From Phytophthora quininea (Eukaryota > Oomycota > Peronosporomycetes > Peronosporales > Peronosporaceae), in contig JAAVTG010000562.1 of NCBI GenBank assembly GCA_011947345.1, forward strand, positions 124,001-188,000: a stretch of 64,000 bases of DNA, read 5' to 3'. Under the pieces are notes generated by a model that was not told the origin of the DNA, searched no databases, and saw nothing but the letters and a program-made list of their open reading frames with translations. How positions within the stretch are numbered: the stretch's first letter is position 1; every line of letters begins with the position of its first letter. Positions 1 through 9,063 of this stretch are shown here, one piece after another. A program made the position numbers and the translations under genes.

Positions 1-118
1 ACAGAGAAGCCTACCCCAATGGACTCTAGAGCTTGCCACAGAAGTGAACCACAACATTTTTTTCAATGCGTTCACACTTTTGTTAAAACAAATAAAACAG
101 AGCGCGCTTCTTCCGTTG

Positions 119-212
119 GACTTGGGCCTCCTGGTGGTCCAGTGGGTTGCGTATACAACTCACAAAATTCATCCCTCCGGTTGGGGTTCGAGTCCCTGCG
201 GGGCTGCCGGGC
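119..212 (+). repeat. tRNA-like SINE head (copy A)
   Basis: The stretch has RNA polymerase III promoter-like boxes: a box A-like word TGGTCCAGTGG and a box B-like word GGTTCGAGTCCC about 45 bp further on. The same arrangement recurs on the opposite strand at 712-803 with roughly 85-90% identity by eye. The acceptor stem does not close cleanly, so a tRNA-derived SINE head is more likely than a working tRNA. The limits are approximate. Confidence 0.6.
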
Positions 213-588
213 CGCTAGCCATCCCAGAAATATCTTGTCGAGTGGCAGAAAAATATCGGGTGCGCCTATAGTTAATAGTAGCACTGTAGGAAGTACTGTA
301 TACCGGACAATTCGCGATGGAGTATCCGATCGCCAGTATTGAGCAAGTAACTAAAATGTCGAAAACAAACCCCTATCGTCGATCAGAGAATTTGTATCTC
401 ATTTGGAATTTTCGATGCCGGACGATTACGATCATTTTCTGTTACCACTCCGTTCAACATCTTGATCCTCTCTGGTTGTCATAATGCTGTATATGTAGCT
501 GGTATCGAATGCATTTTTTCGGAAATTAGTCTTATCAAAGACGAACATCATGCTCTTTTCTAAGTTGAGTAACTTGCTTCCTGGTTGT
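213..588. other. no gene seen
   Basis: AT-leaning spacer between the two SINE-like heads. No coding region, tail repeat or terminal inverted repeat could be supported. Confidence 0.5.
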
Positions 589-711
589 TCATATGGTTTG
601 GGGGGTCTTAGATATTCTGAAATCTGATCTGTTGAATGATGATTGAATTTGAATGGGATATTTGAATGTATAGTTTATCTTTTCCTTTCTTCTGGATGTT
701 TTCTGTAGGCC

Positions 712-803
712 CTCGGCCCGGCAGCCCCCGCAGGGACTCGAACCCCAACCGGAAGGATGAACTTCGTGAGTTGTACACACAATTCACTGGACCACCACGA
801 GAC
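712..803 (-). repeat. tRNA-like SINE head (copy B)
   Basis: Inverted relative of the 119-212 element. Read on the minus strand it carries the same box A-like and box B-like words and shares the GC-rich run after box B, then diverges into an A-rich tail. Two relatives of opposite orientation within 700 bp suggest a SINE family of this genome. Confidence 0.6.
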
Positions 804-1120
804 CCCAAGCTCTTTTGTAAGTAATGCACCCAATTCAAGTGAGTGATACTTTCACTAGTACGATACTACTACGCTTGTACGCGAAGCTACTCTCCAGTCT
901 TGCTACCATGATTTCCTCTGCGTCCACATCGTAGTTGGGGGCAAAGTCATATACTTTGCTTCAGATTGTCCCGTGGGCGTGGTGAGGCGGGATAGTCCGC
1001 GACGAAAAAGCGGGGTGAGGCTGAAGTCTACTTTTCAATTGCTGGCGGAGGTTTCTGTTCTAACTTCGGAGCCTCCCGTCCCGGAGAACGAATCGTCCCT
1101 TATCGGTCTGATCCCAATAC
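804..1120. other. no gene seen
   Basis: Spacer between the SINE-like head and the LINE fragment. Open frames here are short and show no recognisable domain. Confidence 0.4.
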
Positions 1121-1746
1121 CTTTAAGCTGCTATGGTGGCAAAAAGAATTGTTACTTTTTTGGAAAGTGCAAACTGCTATGTTTTGCACGCCACATGGAG
1201 ACTGCGAAATGACATTCATTTCCGTGAGACGGAGGCAAAAATGGCTAACGTCGCTAATCTGGAAAGTTCCTTTAAGATGCACTACCACTAACAAATGGAA
1301 GGGCTCTTGATCGTTGCAGTGCAGGATGAAAAGTGACCATTGTGATGAAAGCGTGCAGAGCATGCCTTCCTAATCTAGCACCTACAGAAGCACCGTTCTA
1401 GAACTCTGGAAGCATCGATATCAACACTCTTGTCTTGCGAGTTGCCTTGTACTGTCTGCGACAGAGCAGATCAGCGGCAAATCCTCAACACTACCAACTC
1501 GTTTACCAGCATGCGACGGATCTCCTTTACGACTGCTCACTGATTGCAGAACTAGTCCGGCGATTGGGGTTTGATTCCCCGAAGGGAATTCTTTTAGAAC
1601 GGCCGCAGAGTATTTGGATCCCGCGAGTTTAGCTGAATTCTGCGAATGGATTCTTGATTAGATAGATTGTCTAAGCTACACCTTCCAGACGAGAGAATCC
1701 ACTAACTAGTTAATCAAATCATTTCAACTCAACTTTAAGCTGCTAT
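1121..1746 (+). mobile_element. 5'-truncated LINE tail with 14-bp TSD
   Basis: The DNA matches the 3' end of the LINE at 34017-40304, from the C-terminal part of ORF2 through the 3' UTR ending in ...TTTCAACTCAA. The insertion is bounded by perfect 14-bp direct repeats ctttaagctgctat at 1121-1134 and 1733-1746, the expected mark of target-primed reverse transcription. The element proper is 1135-1732. It is broken by a nested 201-bp insert (1288-1488). The C-terminal frame after the insert ends ERPQSIWIPRV, like the long copy. It is a dead-on-arrival copy with no RT or endonuclease. Confidence 0.85.
1288..1488. mobile_element. 201-bp nested insert with 8-bp TSD
   Basis: Compared with the LINE copy at 40.0-40.2 kb, this segment is extra. 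It is flanked by the 8-bp direct repeat cactacca (1280-1287 and 1489-1496), which the uninterrupted copy has once. An 8-bp TSD fits a hAT-type MITE, but I see no convincing terminal inverted repeats. Confidence 0.5.
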
Positions 1747-2032
1747 TGACGTCAGACTTGTCGCTACCATTCCATGAACAACGAACTCGTTAACTCCTCA
1801 ACCACAAAAAGGCGCAGATCAAAACCGATTGGGCTGTAAACACAAATTGATAGGCGCTGATCATCTCGCGTTTGATTCCTCTTGAATTTCAGGCAAGCAA
1901 ATTACGGTCAGTTAGCGCTGATAGCCAACGCTGTCCGGGTCAAAGAACGTGGTGCCCTTGGAATCGAAGAATTAATGTTTAACTCCAGGATCGTGTCTTG
2001 GTCCGGCCTCCTTAAAGCTCTTAAACGAGCCG

Positions 2033-2141
2033 GCTCTCTTCAGTGTCGTCGATGGGACCGTGTTTCTACCGTCGTAGCGGAAACTGCGGTAAACAACACG
2101 ACCACAGCAATAGTCAACAAGTACCAGTAAAAGCCTCTCAT
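2033..2141 (-). pseudogene. RXLR effector relic (signal peptide plus DDTEES)
   Basis: From an ATG at 2141 on the minus strand the frame reads a typical family signal peptide (MRGFYWYLLTIAVVVLF, then Ala/Thr-rich) and stops after about 34 codons. A shifted frame just downstream gives DDTEES, a decayed form of the dEER motif. The RXLR tetrapeptide itself is not recognisable. This is an old copy of the effector family that fills the window. Confidence 0.55.
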
Positions 2142-2615
2142 AGCGAGATTGGCGATGAAGTTCTGGCCACCGAGATGCCTTTTAGACTGGAAGAGCTTTA
2201 TCCAACCGAGAGTGCGCGCTGAAATTCCAAGCACTAATGAGACGGTTCCGATCGGAATACTATAAGCGTCCAGCAGAACCACATTACGCCAGCGCAAGTC
2301 ATCAGAGAATGTCATCACTATAAGCCGAAAAACGCTGAATACCCTGGTCGAAAGCGGCATTCGGGGTTTTCCTGTTGATAAGACCTCGTAGTCTGAGGAT
2401 TATAGTTTAGTCGGAATTTGCAAAAGCGATAGGATATTCCAGCTGCTGCTTAACCTCAGAGTAGCACGTCCGCTTTGCCAAAACTGCTGAAACGCACAAT
2501 AGGTCTTACGCAGATGCGAAACAAAACCATCAAGAAAGAGAAACAAGAAATGACGGCAGCACTACTGCAAGTATCATTATATCGATAACCCCGAGCACTC
2601 ATTACCCTATTGTAT

Positions 2616-3186
2616 TTAGTGGATACCGTTGTTGAGGTTGTGGAGCTTGAACAGCTTGTTAAATCTCTGCCAACCGGGGTCCTTTGGGTCGTAGAATTTG
2701 TTGCCGTGTCGACGTGCGTGACTTTGACGCCCATGCTGGCGAGGATTTCGTCGTGGTCTTCGCCCTCTTTTATCATTCTGTAAACGTAGAAATCCTTTTG
2801 ATTTCCTCCACGGCTAGCATCAGCTTGGTTTCTTTAATCTTGGTCTTGAGTTTTCCGAGGTTGCTCTTCAAGCCATCAAATTGGCCTCGATCTTCGGTGT
2901 TGTCGTCTCCAGCAGCTCTGAGCGAGCGTTGAGCAATATTCCCAGCAGTCTGGAAGCAGCAATCGGTTGGGATAGTAGATCCAGAGAAGGAACTACTCTT
3001 GATCACGATCCAGGGAATAAGACTTAGGCTTGCTGACCCACAGCGCGGTGGCACTGTGGAAGGGTTATTAGGATTCTCAAGGTTGTAATCCAATATACCT
3101 CATCATCATTAATCATTAATATTCCCAGCAGCAACTGTGGCGAGGACCACGGCCATAAAGACCGCCACGAGGTAGAACCCACGCAT
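2616..3186 (-). pseudogene. RXLR-dEER effector pseudogene split by an insertion
   Basis: The minus-strand ATG at 3186 opens a signal peptide (MRGFYLVAVFMAVVLA) that runs into stops inside a 169-bp insertion (2949-3117). Beyond it the frame resumes with QRSLRAAGDDNTEDRG, giving an RSLR motif and a decayed dEER. There are then two frame shifts, one near 2775 and one within the C-terminal module near 2700. The module ends with a stop at 2616 and keeps the family pattern (ILASMGVK, then KFYDPKDP). The start region also holds a 19-bp tandem duplication including the ATG. Known family role: secreted, host-translocated virulence proteins. This copy cannot be functional. Confidence 0.8.
2949..3117. 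mobile_element. 169-bp SINE-like insertion with 14-bp TSD
   Basis: The segment is bounded by the perfect direct repeat aatattcccagcag at 2935-2948 and 3118-3131 and interrupts an RXLR gene right after its signal peptide. On the plus strand it has a box A-like TGGCACTGTGG and, about 35 bp on, a box B-like GGTTGTAATCC, then a CATCATCATTAATCATT-type tail. Length, TSD and boxes fit a tRNA-derived SINE. The family is not identified. Confidence 0.6.
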
Positions 3187-3826
3187 CGAGGTAGAACCCA
3201 CGCATAACCGTTAGCACGAGGGCGGTGGGTGATATCCAGCGAGTCGGAGAATGATATGTTCACGGTTCCAAAGGCATATCCAAATGCACCTGATAAGATT
3301 TTGCCGTCTTGATCAGGTAAAGTAATTGAACGTTCAAAGCTGTCATTGTGTTTCTTTCTCAACAAAATGATTACCGTCTGGCCGACGTCGTTCGAGAGCC
3401 AGAAACGAGGCGAACTGGCAGATCCTGTTCGGTGCATACAGCCAAGACGGATTCTCCGTACACTGCAGACTACCTCGACAGGTTGGTATTCTCCATGTGT
3501 TGAGAACTATCTTAGACAACTACAAGAGACTTGCTGTCTGTCCGTTTGTCTGTCGGTCGGTCGGTCCGTCGCCGAGTTTCGATGGACAAGATCCGGCGCT
3601 GCCATTGGCTGCCGAGCGCCAGCGACGGCGGCGCCCATTCGCCGAAAGAGTTTCGGCCAATCGCTGCCGAGCGGAGCGAAGGCGGCCCGAGAAAGTGGAC
3701 CACACCAATTCGTACTTTACTGGAATAGTAGGGTGGTCCACACCAATAGTAGGGTGGTCCACACCAAACGTACATAATGAAGAGGTCGATAGTAGTACTC
3801 CCCGCACACAACCAGAGCCAAACACG
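3187..3826. other. intergenic, with short tandem repeats
   Basis: It contains the second copy of a 19-bp tandem duplication covering the start of the upstream RXLR pseudogene. It also has a GTCGGTCG-type low-complexity run near 3540-3570 and two adjacent 21-bp repeats (3724-3744, 3745-3765). No gene is supported. Confidence 0.5.
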
Positions 3827-4216
3827 ATGGAGCGTGGGAACGTTACCTGCGCTCGCTGCTCTGCCGAGGTCACGCGTGCGCCGCTCGACCTCGACGGCCT
3901 GGGCCACCAGTGCCTCCGCTGCGTTTGCTGCGATGAGCTCCTCGAGTGGGATGCCTTCGAGAGGCCACGCGCCAGGAGCGCATCGCGGCGGTGTCGGGCG
4001 TGCGACGGCCAGCGCAGCTTCTGGCACAGCACCGCCGCCGAGCAGCCGCTGCCACGGTTGGACCGGCGGCAGGAGACCATGGCCCTGGTGGCAGTCACCA
4101 TCGGCCCACCGCCGCTGCCGCCGCCATTTCCACCTCGCGAAGCTCGCCACCGTCGTCGACGCCGCCGAGTCCGCCAGCGACAGACCGCGCGTCGCCGTCG
4201 CTACTACCAGGCGTAG
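3827..4216 (+). CDS. small LIM-like zinc-binding protein, hypothetical
   Basis: The frame encodes 129 residues from the ATG at 3827. The N-terminal half spaces cysteines like one LIM finger: CARC, 15 residues, then HQCLRCVCC, 20 residues, then CRAC. The second zinc-ligand histidine is one residue closer to the next cysteine than in typical LIM domains. The C-terminal half is proline-rich and then strongly arginine-rich, without a signal peptide. GC content is much higher than in the neighbouring transposon DNA. LIM domains usually mediate protein contacts. It could be a real small gene, a fragment of a longer host gene carried by the adjoining Helitron, or a chance frame in GC-rich DNA. Confidence 0.4.
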   Translation: MERGNVTCARCSAEVTRAPLDLDGLGHQCLRCVCCDELLEWDAFERPRARSASRRCRACDGQRSFWHSTAAEQPLPRLDRRQETMALVAVTIGPPPLPPPFPPREARHRRRRRRVRQRQTARRRRYYQA

Positions 4217-4429
4217 CCTATTGGCTGTAAATAACCAACATCAATACACGCATTTTCAATTGGGTTAAATTTGTGTCATATTGTGTATCGATGTAAAAAC
4301 TGGTAAAACGGGCAACAGCGTAGAGTTCGGATAGGACCGTGATTACTGTCGTGATCGTTCCAGGTGATAGTCGTCCGTTGGCCCGCCCGCGCGAGGAACC
4401 AAGCGATGAGGATATCCTCTCTTTCTCTG

Positions 4430-5543
4430 ATTTTTGCTTGCCGTTGGAGAGGGTCGGCACGAAAAACGTGCTGACCTTGGCAATGACTACATCAAGATTC
4501 CTGCTGAGATGCTGATCCCGAATCCTCCTGTAGAAGACGACGAGGACGAGGAAATAGTTCCTGGGGCAATACCAAGGGGTATGACCCGCATCATTGACGC
4601 AATGTATGCCGACGTTGCGAATCCGTAGGTTGCGACAGATGAATATTGTGCCAGTCGTACGATTTTGACGACTACGAACGAGACGGTACGGAGAATCAAC
4701 GAGGCAGTCGCAGCTTGACTTCCGGAGACAGCGCGGGAGTATTTGTCGGTGGACTCGGTGGAGGATGATGACGGAACGTTTTTCGAGCAGGAGTTCCTCC
4801 ACTCGGTGAACATGAACGGGATTCCACCTCACAGACTACTGCTCAAGAAGGGCATCCCCATCATGATGATGAGAAATCTGAACCAGGATCTTGGACTGTG
4901 CAACGGGACGCGTCTACGAATCGTCGACTTGAAGGACCACGTCATTAGAGCAACAATTATGACTGGAGAACGAACAGGCCAAGAAGTACTCATCCCGAGA
5001 ATTATGTTCGTGAGCGACGACGACAGCTCTGATTTCCCTTTTGGCTACGACGAAAGCAGTTCCCCGTGCAACCAGCGTTCGCCATGACGATTAGCAAGGC
5101 ACAAGGTCGGACGGTGTTAAACTTGGGGCTGTACTTGGCTTCCCGTGCTTTTCGCATGGCCAGTTGTATGTGGCGTTGTCTCGCGTGACGTCCCGAAGCA
5201 AGTTCAAGGCATTGATTGAGTATCCAGAGTTCGTAGACCCGGACGGAGGAGTGTACACGAGAAACATCGTGTACACGCAGATTTTTGATTAGGAGTCGAG
5301 GTGCATTTCTAGGCTAGATGTAGTAGCTTGCCACTGCGAACTAGAACCTAGCTTTATGTTGGACAAGTGGCTCTTGGCAATTTTCATGTGTTTTATAAAA
5401 CATTTTTTTACGGCTGTAGATTAAACTACTTAGTAATTCGTGTGAAAAGCTAAATCATCCCGCCGGAGCGAAGCGGAGGCGGGCGGTCCACACAGCTGCA
5501 TCCAATCATAACCCACCGCCGCGTAGCGGCGGCGCTCGGCTAG
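4430..5543 (+). mobile_element. Helitron 3' remnant with Pif1 helicase tail and CTAG terminus
   Basis: The coding relic 4434-5292 covers the C-terminal part of a Helitron Pif1-type helicase, with LLAVGEGRHE, GIPPHRLLLKKGIPIMMMRN and, in a shifted frame, MTISKAQGRTVLNLG. The frame is broken at about 4628 and 5075. The 3' end is textbook: a perfect 7-bp hairpin CCGCCGC/GCGGCGG (5516-5522, 5526-5532), 7 bp, then CTAG at 5540-5543 followed by T. Helitrons end in CTRR after a short hairpin and insert between A and T. The Rep part and 5' end are missing. The element stops 10 bp before an RXLR start codon. Confidence 0.85.
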
Positions 5544-5553
5544 TTAATACAGT

Positions 5554-5742
5554 ATGCGTGCTTTCTGCCTGTTGACTGTCGCTATACTCGCGCTCTTCAC
5601 GACGACGTCCGGTGGAGTTGCTGGTCTAAGGTCGCTTCGAGTTACTGTCGGCGATGAATCCGGAGAGAGAGGCATCGCAAGCTCTTTGAACCGTCTGAAA
5701 GGCATGTACCAGTATTTAAAGAGCGATATCAAAGCGATTTAG
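5554..5742 (+). CDS. truncated RXLR effector (62 aa)
   Basis: The frame starts MRAFCLLTVAILALF, a signal peptide of the family, with RSLR at residues 26-29 and a dEER-like ESGER ending at residue 39, the spacing of the intact members. It then ends after only 62 residues, without the C-terminal module shared by the intact members. The Helitron terminus lies 10 bp upstream of the ATG, so the original promoter has been displaced. Either a mini-effector or, more likely, a truncated and mis-promoted relic. Confidence 0.55.
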   Translation: MRAFCLLTVAILALFTTTSGGVAGLRSLRVTVGDESGERGIASSLNRLKGMYQYLKSDIKAI

Positions 5743-5934
5743 GCGGAACAGGATTGACTTTTAATAACATTGCAGCCATAAAATGTGTGGGCTCGGATGG
5801 AAAACAGATCTGCTGGCTATTTGCTCTTCGTTACGTTTTTATCGACTCGCGAACGTGTGGACATGTACAGTCCGCTGCAGTTGCGCCAACCGGGGAAGAA
5901 AATTAGCTCAGAAGATGTCGTAGGCGACCATCTA

Positions 5935-6200
5935 GTGCAGATCAAACACGTCGATCAACCTGCTGCAAACGTGGACCGTTCGGGTCGTAGATCGTGGTGC
6001 CCTTCTCATTAATGCGTGTGGGCTTGACCCCATCTGGGCGAGGATCGTCTCTCAATCTTTCCCGCTCTTGACTGCGACGATGATCCCGAAATCCTTCGCA
6101 ACATCTTCAATGATTGAAACGATGAAAAGGACCATGTTCAAAGCCGTGTCGATGACCATGGCCCATAGAACGCGCGCATGGGTATCGAGATGGAGTAGTG
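5935..6200 (-). pseudogene. RXLR effector C-terminal module relic
   Basis: On the minus strand the sequence reads AVKSGKD, a stop, ETILAQMG and then, one base shifted, VKPTRINEKGTTIYD. This matches the family C-terminal module (IKKGE..ETILARMGVKP...YD). There is no signal peptide or RXLR motif upstream. Confidence 0.5.
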
Positions 6201-6931
6201 GTCTTGGTGAAATGAAAGTGAAAGCGCCTACCAGAGCCAATGGGGAGGCTTTCGACAGCGGTCCTGTCCTCAGGACCTCGCAGCCAAACAATATTAGTGT
6301 AAATGCTACGTGGTGCGGATTACATGTACATGTAGTCCTGGGCCAATCCCGCAGTACTAGTCGGCAGTCTTTTTAGCTAGTGTTTACATTATCGATGACG
6401 CTTGGAAGGCCCACACACTCGCGGATACGATTGTGAGAAACTATTATGCATGTGTATCCTATCCGAACTGATAATTTTGCTCGGCTGGAGCAACAATATC
6501 GCAATAAACACAAGAAAAGGCTTATTCTCATCATTAGGGTGGTTATTAGTATTGTAATGACAGCGAGTTTTGCGGGTTTTATCCAGCCCAACTTCCACAT
6601 GGAAATCACTGTTTCAGACGGCAATTCCCCATGTTTTTGCTCTTGGACCCCATACAAATATCCATATTAAACTGGCACTTTTGTGCCACAGCGGCATCAA
6701 GTGTGGGATCAGACAGTGATATCAACTTTTGTTTGCTTTGACCAGGGAACCAATCGTGTTTGCATCAAATATACCAGGGATGAGAGGGAACAATTTGCTG
6801 CAATTTACTTTACCCCCACCATACGGTACCGCCGCAAACTATCGCGGACACGCGTTGAATCAATCTGTTTACAGGGGAGCCACTCTTCTACTTTCGCGCT
6901 AGCAGATAACACTACTCTGTCGATTTCCAAG
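6201..6931. other. intergenic upstream of the NLP gene
   Basis: No recognisable coding region. A CAATTT-containing stretch near 6791-6810 could be part of the NLP core promoter, but a proper Inr is not clear. Confidence 0.4.
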
Positions 6932-7744
6932 ATGAAGCTGCTCACGTTGCTCGTACTCATGGCTGCGGTTTGTGCCAAAGCGAACGCAGCGTCAATTGGC
7001 CACGACGAAGTGCAGCCATTCCCACAACCGGAGCCGATCACCGACGCCGAGCGAGCCGCTGTCAAGTTCAAACCTTCACTTGTCATCGAGAGAGGCTGCC
7101 ATCCGTACCCAGCAGTGAACGCAGCCGGCGACACCAGTGCCGGCCTCAAAGAGACGGGGAGGTTGGATGGGGACTGCGAGGGCTCCGAGCTGGGCTCGCA
7201 GGTGTACAGTCGCTCGATGCTCTACCAAGGCAAGTGGGCCATCATGTACGCCTGGTACTTCCCCAAAGATATCGTCACGTTCATGTTTATCAAGACAGGC
7301 GTTCGGCACCGTTGGCTCAGTGCCGTCGTGTGGATCGATGACCCGGCGCTAGAGTCGCCGTCGGTGTTGGCCACTTCGACGCAGTCGTCGAACACTGGCA
7401 GCTACGACAAGAACATCCCCGTCCAGAGAGGCCACCTTGACGGCACCACCCCGAAAATGCTGTACAAAGAGGATCAGAGACACGGATACCACGTGATTGC
7501 CCCCACCACCGAGAGCGGCGAGTTTCAGGACCTCATTCAGTGGGAGCAGATGACGGAGGAGGCTCGCCAGGCGCTCGAGACGACGGACTTTGGCGAGAAC
7601 AACAACGTGCCTTTCATTGACGCCTTCTTCGAGACCTACCTCAAGTATGCGTCGACGTACTCCGGATACAGGCGTAGCTATGGCTCGTACAGCTACTCGA
7701 TGTGGGACGACTCCGAGGGAAGAAACGCAAGCGCGGCTGTCTAG
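6932..7744 (+). CDS. NLP (NPP1-family) secreted protein
   Basis: It encodes 270 residues. The ATG at 6932 gives a clear signal peptide (MKLLTLLVLMAAVCAKANA); upstream in-frame codons do not resemble one. NPP1-family hallmarks are a cysteine pair (C56, C82), the segment WAIMYAWYFPKD near residues 102-113, and a heptapeptide position reading GVRHRWL (residues 123-129). Several heptapeptide residues that coordinate the metal in cytolytic members are replaced, and the C-terminus carries an extra Tyr/Ser-rich tail. Cytolytic NLPs bind sphingolipids of eudicot membranes; members with a degenerate heptapeptide are generally non-cytolytic and often expressed early in infection. Frame intact, no introns evident. 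Family assignment is firm; lack of toxicity is inferred. Confidence 0.9.
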   Translation: MKLLTLLVLMAAVCAKANAASIGHDEVQPFPQPEPITDAERAAVKFKPSLVIERGCHPYPAVNAAGDTSAGLKETGRLDGDCEGSELGSQVYSRSMLYQGKWAIMYAWYFPKDIVTFMFIKTGVRHRWLSAVVWIDDPALESPSVLATSTQSSNTGSYDKNIPVQRGHLDGTTPKMLYKEDQRHGYHVIAPTTESGEFQDLIQWEQMTEEARQALETTDFGENNNVPFIDAFFETYLKYASTYSGYRRSYGSYSYSMWDDSEGRNASAAV

Positions 7745-8120
7745 GTAGCTGGGCTCACGGCTGAATACATGGAATCAAAGCATGTGAGCCTTCAGAATAG
7801 GAGGCTTGCCTATTCATGAATTTGTGCGACCGTGGCTCCACATTAGATACGGACGCCAGAGATTTCTGTTGACAATGAAACCAGGGAGCGATTGCGTAGA
7901 GTTTCTTTCCTTTAAAAGCATGCTTGACTTCCGACTTCCACGTTGCTCTAGTCACGACGTTTGCATCCCTGGAATTAGTGCGCACCGGTCCCTGTGAAAG
8001 GAGGTTTCGATTAGTTGCTGGCCAAGATCGAAGCCACCAAACCAGGCTGGAAGCGACTGAGGCGAAGGCTGGAACGACTTCACGATTGACAAAGCGATGG
8101 AAAAGGGAAAGATCAAGGCA
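7745..8120. other. intergenic, unexplained
   Basis: Frames on both strands are open for 60-130 codons but match nothing I know and look non-coding. The segment leads into a repeat shared with 14969-15180. Confidence 0.35.
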
Positions 8121-8330
8121 AGATGGGGCCATGCCTTCGTACATGGGCACAAGGTTTACGGTCCGAAGGAGTCAGGCTGGCTGCAAGATCTGTCGGTGTT
8201 AATGTCAACATCAAACCATGAAGGGATCTTACAGCCCGACCAGATGGAATAGCATCAGGGGCTGCACTATATGCCAGCGATTACGGCGAAGTCATCCGTA
8301 ATCCGACTAGCTCACTTCCACTAAGCCTGG
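8121..8330. repeat. dispersed 210-bp repeat, copy 1
   Basis: Almost the same sequence occurs at 14969-15180 in the same orientation, with scattered substitutions and a small indel. Family unknown; it abuts a LINE tail in the other copy. Confidence 0.75.
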
Positions 8331-8433
8331 CGATCGCGTTATTGATACGGCAGATCCTGCTTCTAGTTCTCTACGGCTCCGATTGCGTATCCTGACGTAT
8401 TTTGCTCTTTGGAAGTCTCGCGCGACTTGAGGA

Positions 8434-8452
8434 CATTATTCGTCAATTTCCT
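8434..8452 (+). promoter_or_regulatory. oomycete Inr/FPR core promoter
   Basis: CATTATTCGTCAATTTCCT resembles the oomycete initiator plus flanking promoter region (CATTnnnCAATTTnCC type). It lies about 33 bp upstream of the effector ATG at 8485, a usual distance. Confidence 0.6.
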
Positions 8453-8484
8453 GGGCAGTGCTCAAGTCTCTCGTGCTAACGGCT

Positions 8485-8862
8485 ATGCGTGGACTCTATC
8501 TCGTAGCCGTCTTGTTGACCACGCTTCTCGCCATAATTTATGCCGGGAGTGATGAGCAACGCTCGTTCAGAGCTGCTGGAGACGACACCACCGAAGAAAG
8601 AGGGCCCATCGATGGCTTGAGGAGCACGCTTCGACAAGCCGACGCCAAGCTGGAGGCATTCATGGATGATGTTACGATGGATATCAGGATTTATCGCTCG
8701 CTGGAGAAGGACGAAAATCACGATGATATCCTCGCCACGACAGGCATCAAAGCCTTGAAGATCGACGAAGATGGCCGCAAAGTCTACGACCAAAAAGACC
8801 CGCGTTGGCTGAGATTTGACAAGACTCTGAACCTCTACAACAAACGAAAGAAAGACGTCTAG
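8485..8862 (+). CDS. RXLR-dEER effector (intact, 125 aa)
   Basis: A secreted effector with a signal peptide of about 21 residues (MRGLYLVAVLLTTLLAIIYA), RSFR at 26-29 and EER at 37-39. The C-terminal module is ENHDDILATTGIKAL...GRKVYDQKDPRWLRF. The ATG at 8485 was chosen over 8458 because it begins the signal peptide and has an Inr/FPR element 33 bp upstream. RXLR-dEER proteins are exported by the pathogen and delivered into plant cells; the host target is unknown. The C-terminal module resembles the other family members in this window and may be a divergent WY-type fold. Intact frame, single exon as is usual for the class. Confidence 0.88.
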   Translation: MRGLYLVAVLLTTLLAIIYAGSDEQRSFRAAGDDTTEERGPIDGLRSTLRQADAKLEAFMDDVTMDIRIYRSLEKDENHDDILATTGIKALKIDEDGRKVYDQKDPRWLRFDKTLNLYNKRKKDV

Positions 8863-9063
8863 TAGGGCAGTGAGCGCACGGCGTTATCGCTGGAACCCTT
8901 GCTGTAGTGTTGTCATCATTAATTGCACCTCTTTTCGTGGCGTTTTGTTTTCTTGTTGCATCAGCAAACTGCCACGGTGGATCTTGTAGTCATTCAACCC
9001 CTCGTTCATCTTCACCGTGGTTTTCTTAACCTTCCACTTTCACGGACTGGATAAAGCGATCCG

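Noticed and set aside
119..212. Functional tRNA gene
   Set aside because: Box A and B are present but acceptor and T stems do not pair properly and a similar copy has a divergent tail, typical of a SINE.
2949..3117. The 169-bp segment as an intron of the RXLR gene
   Set aside because: The coding strand reaches a stop before any usable donor and the segment is flanked by an exact 14-bp direct repeat, which fits an insertion.
3187..3440. Minus-strand 137-codon frame upstream of the first RXLR pseudogene
   Set aside because: It runs through the SINE insert and effector in the wrong frame and shows no domain.
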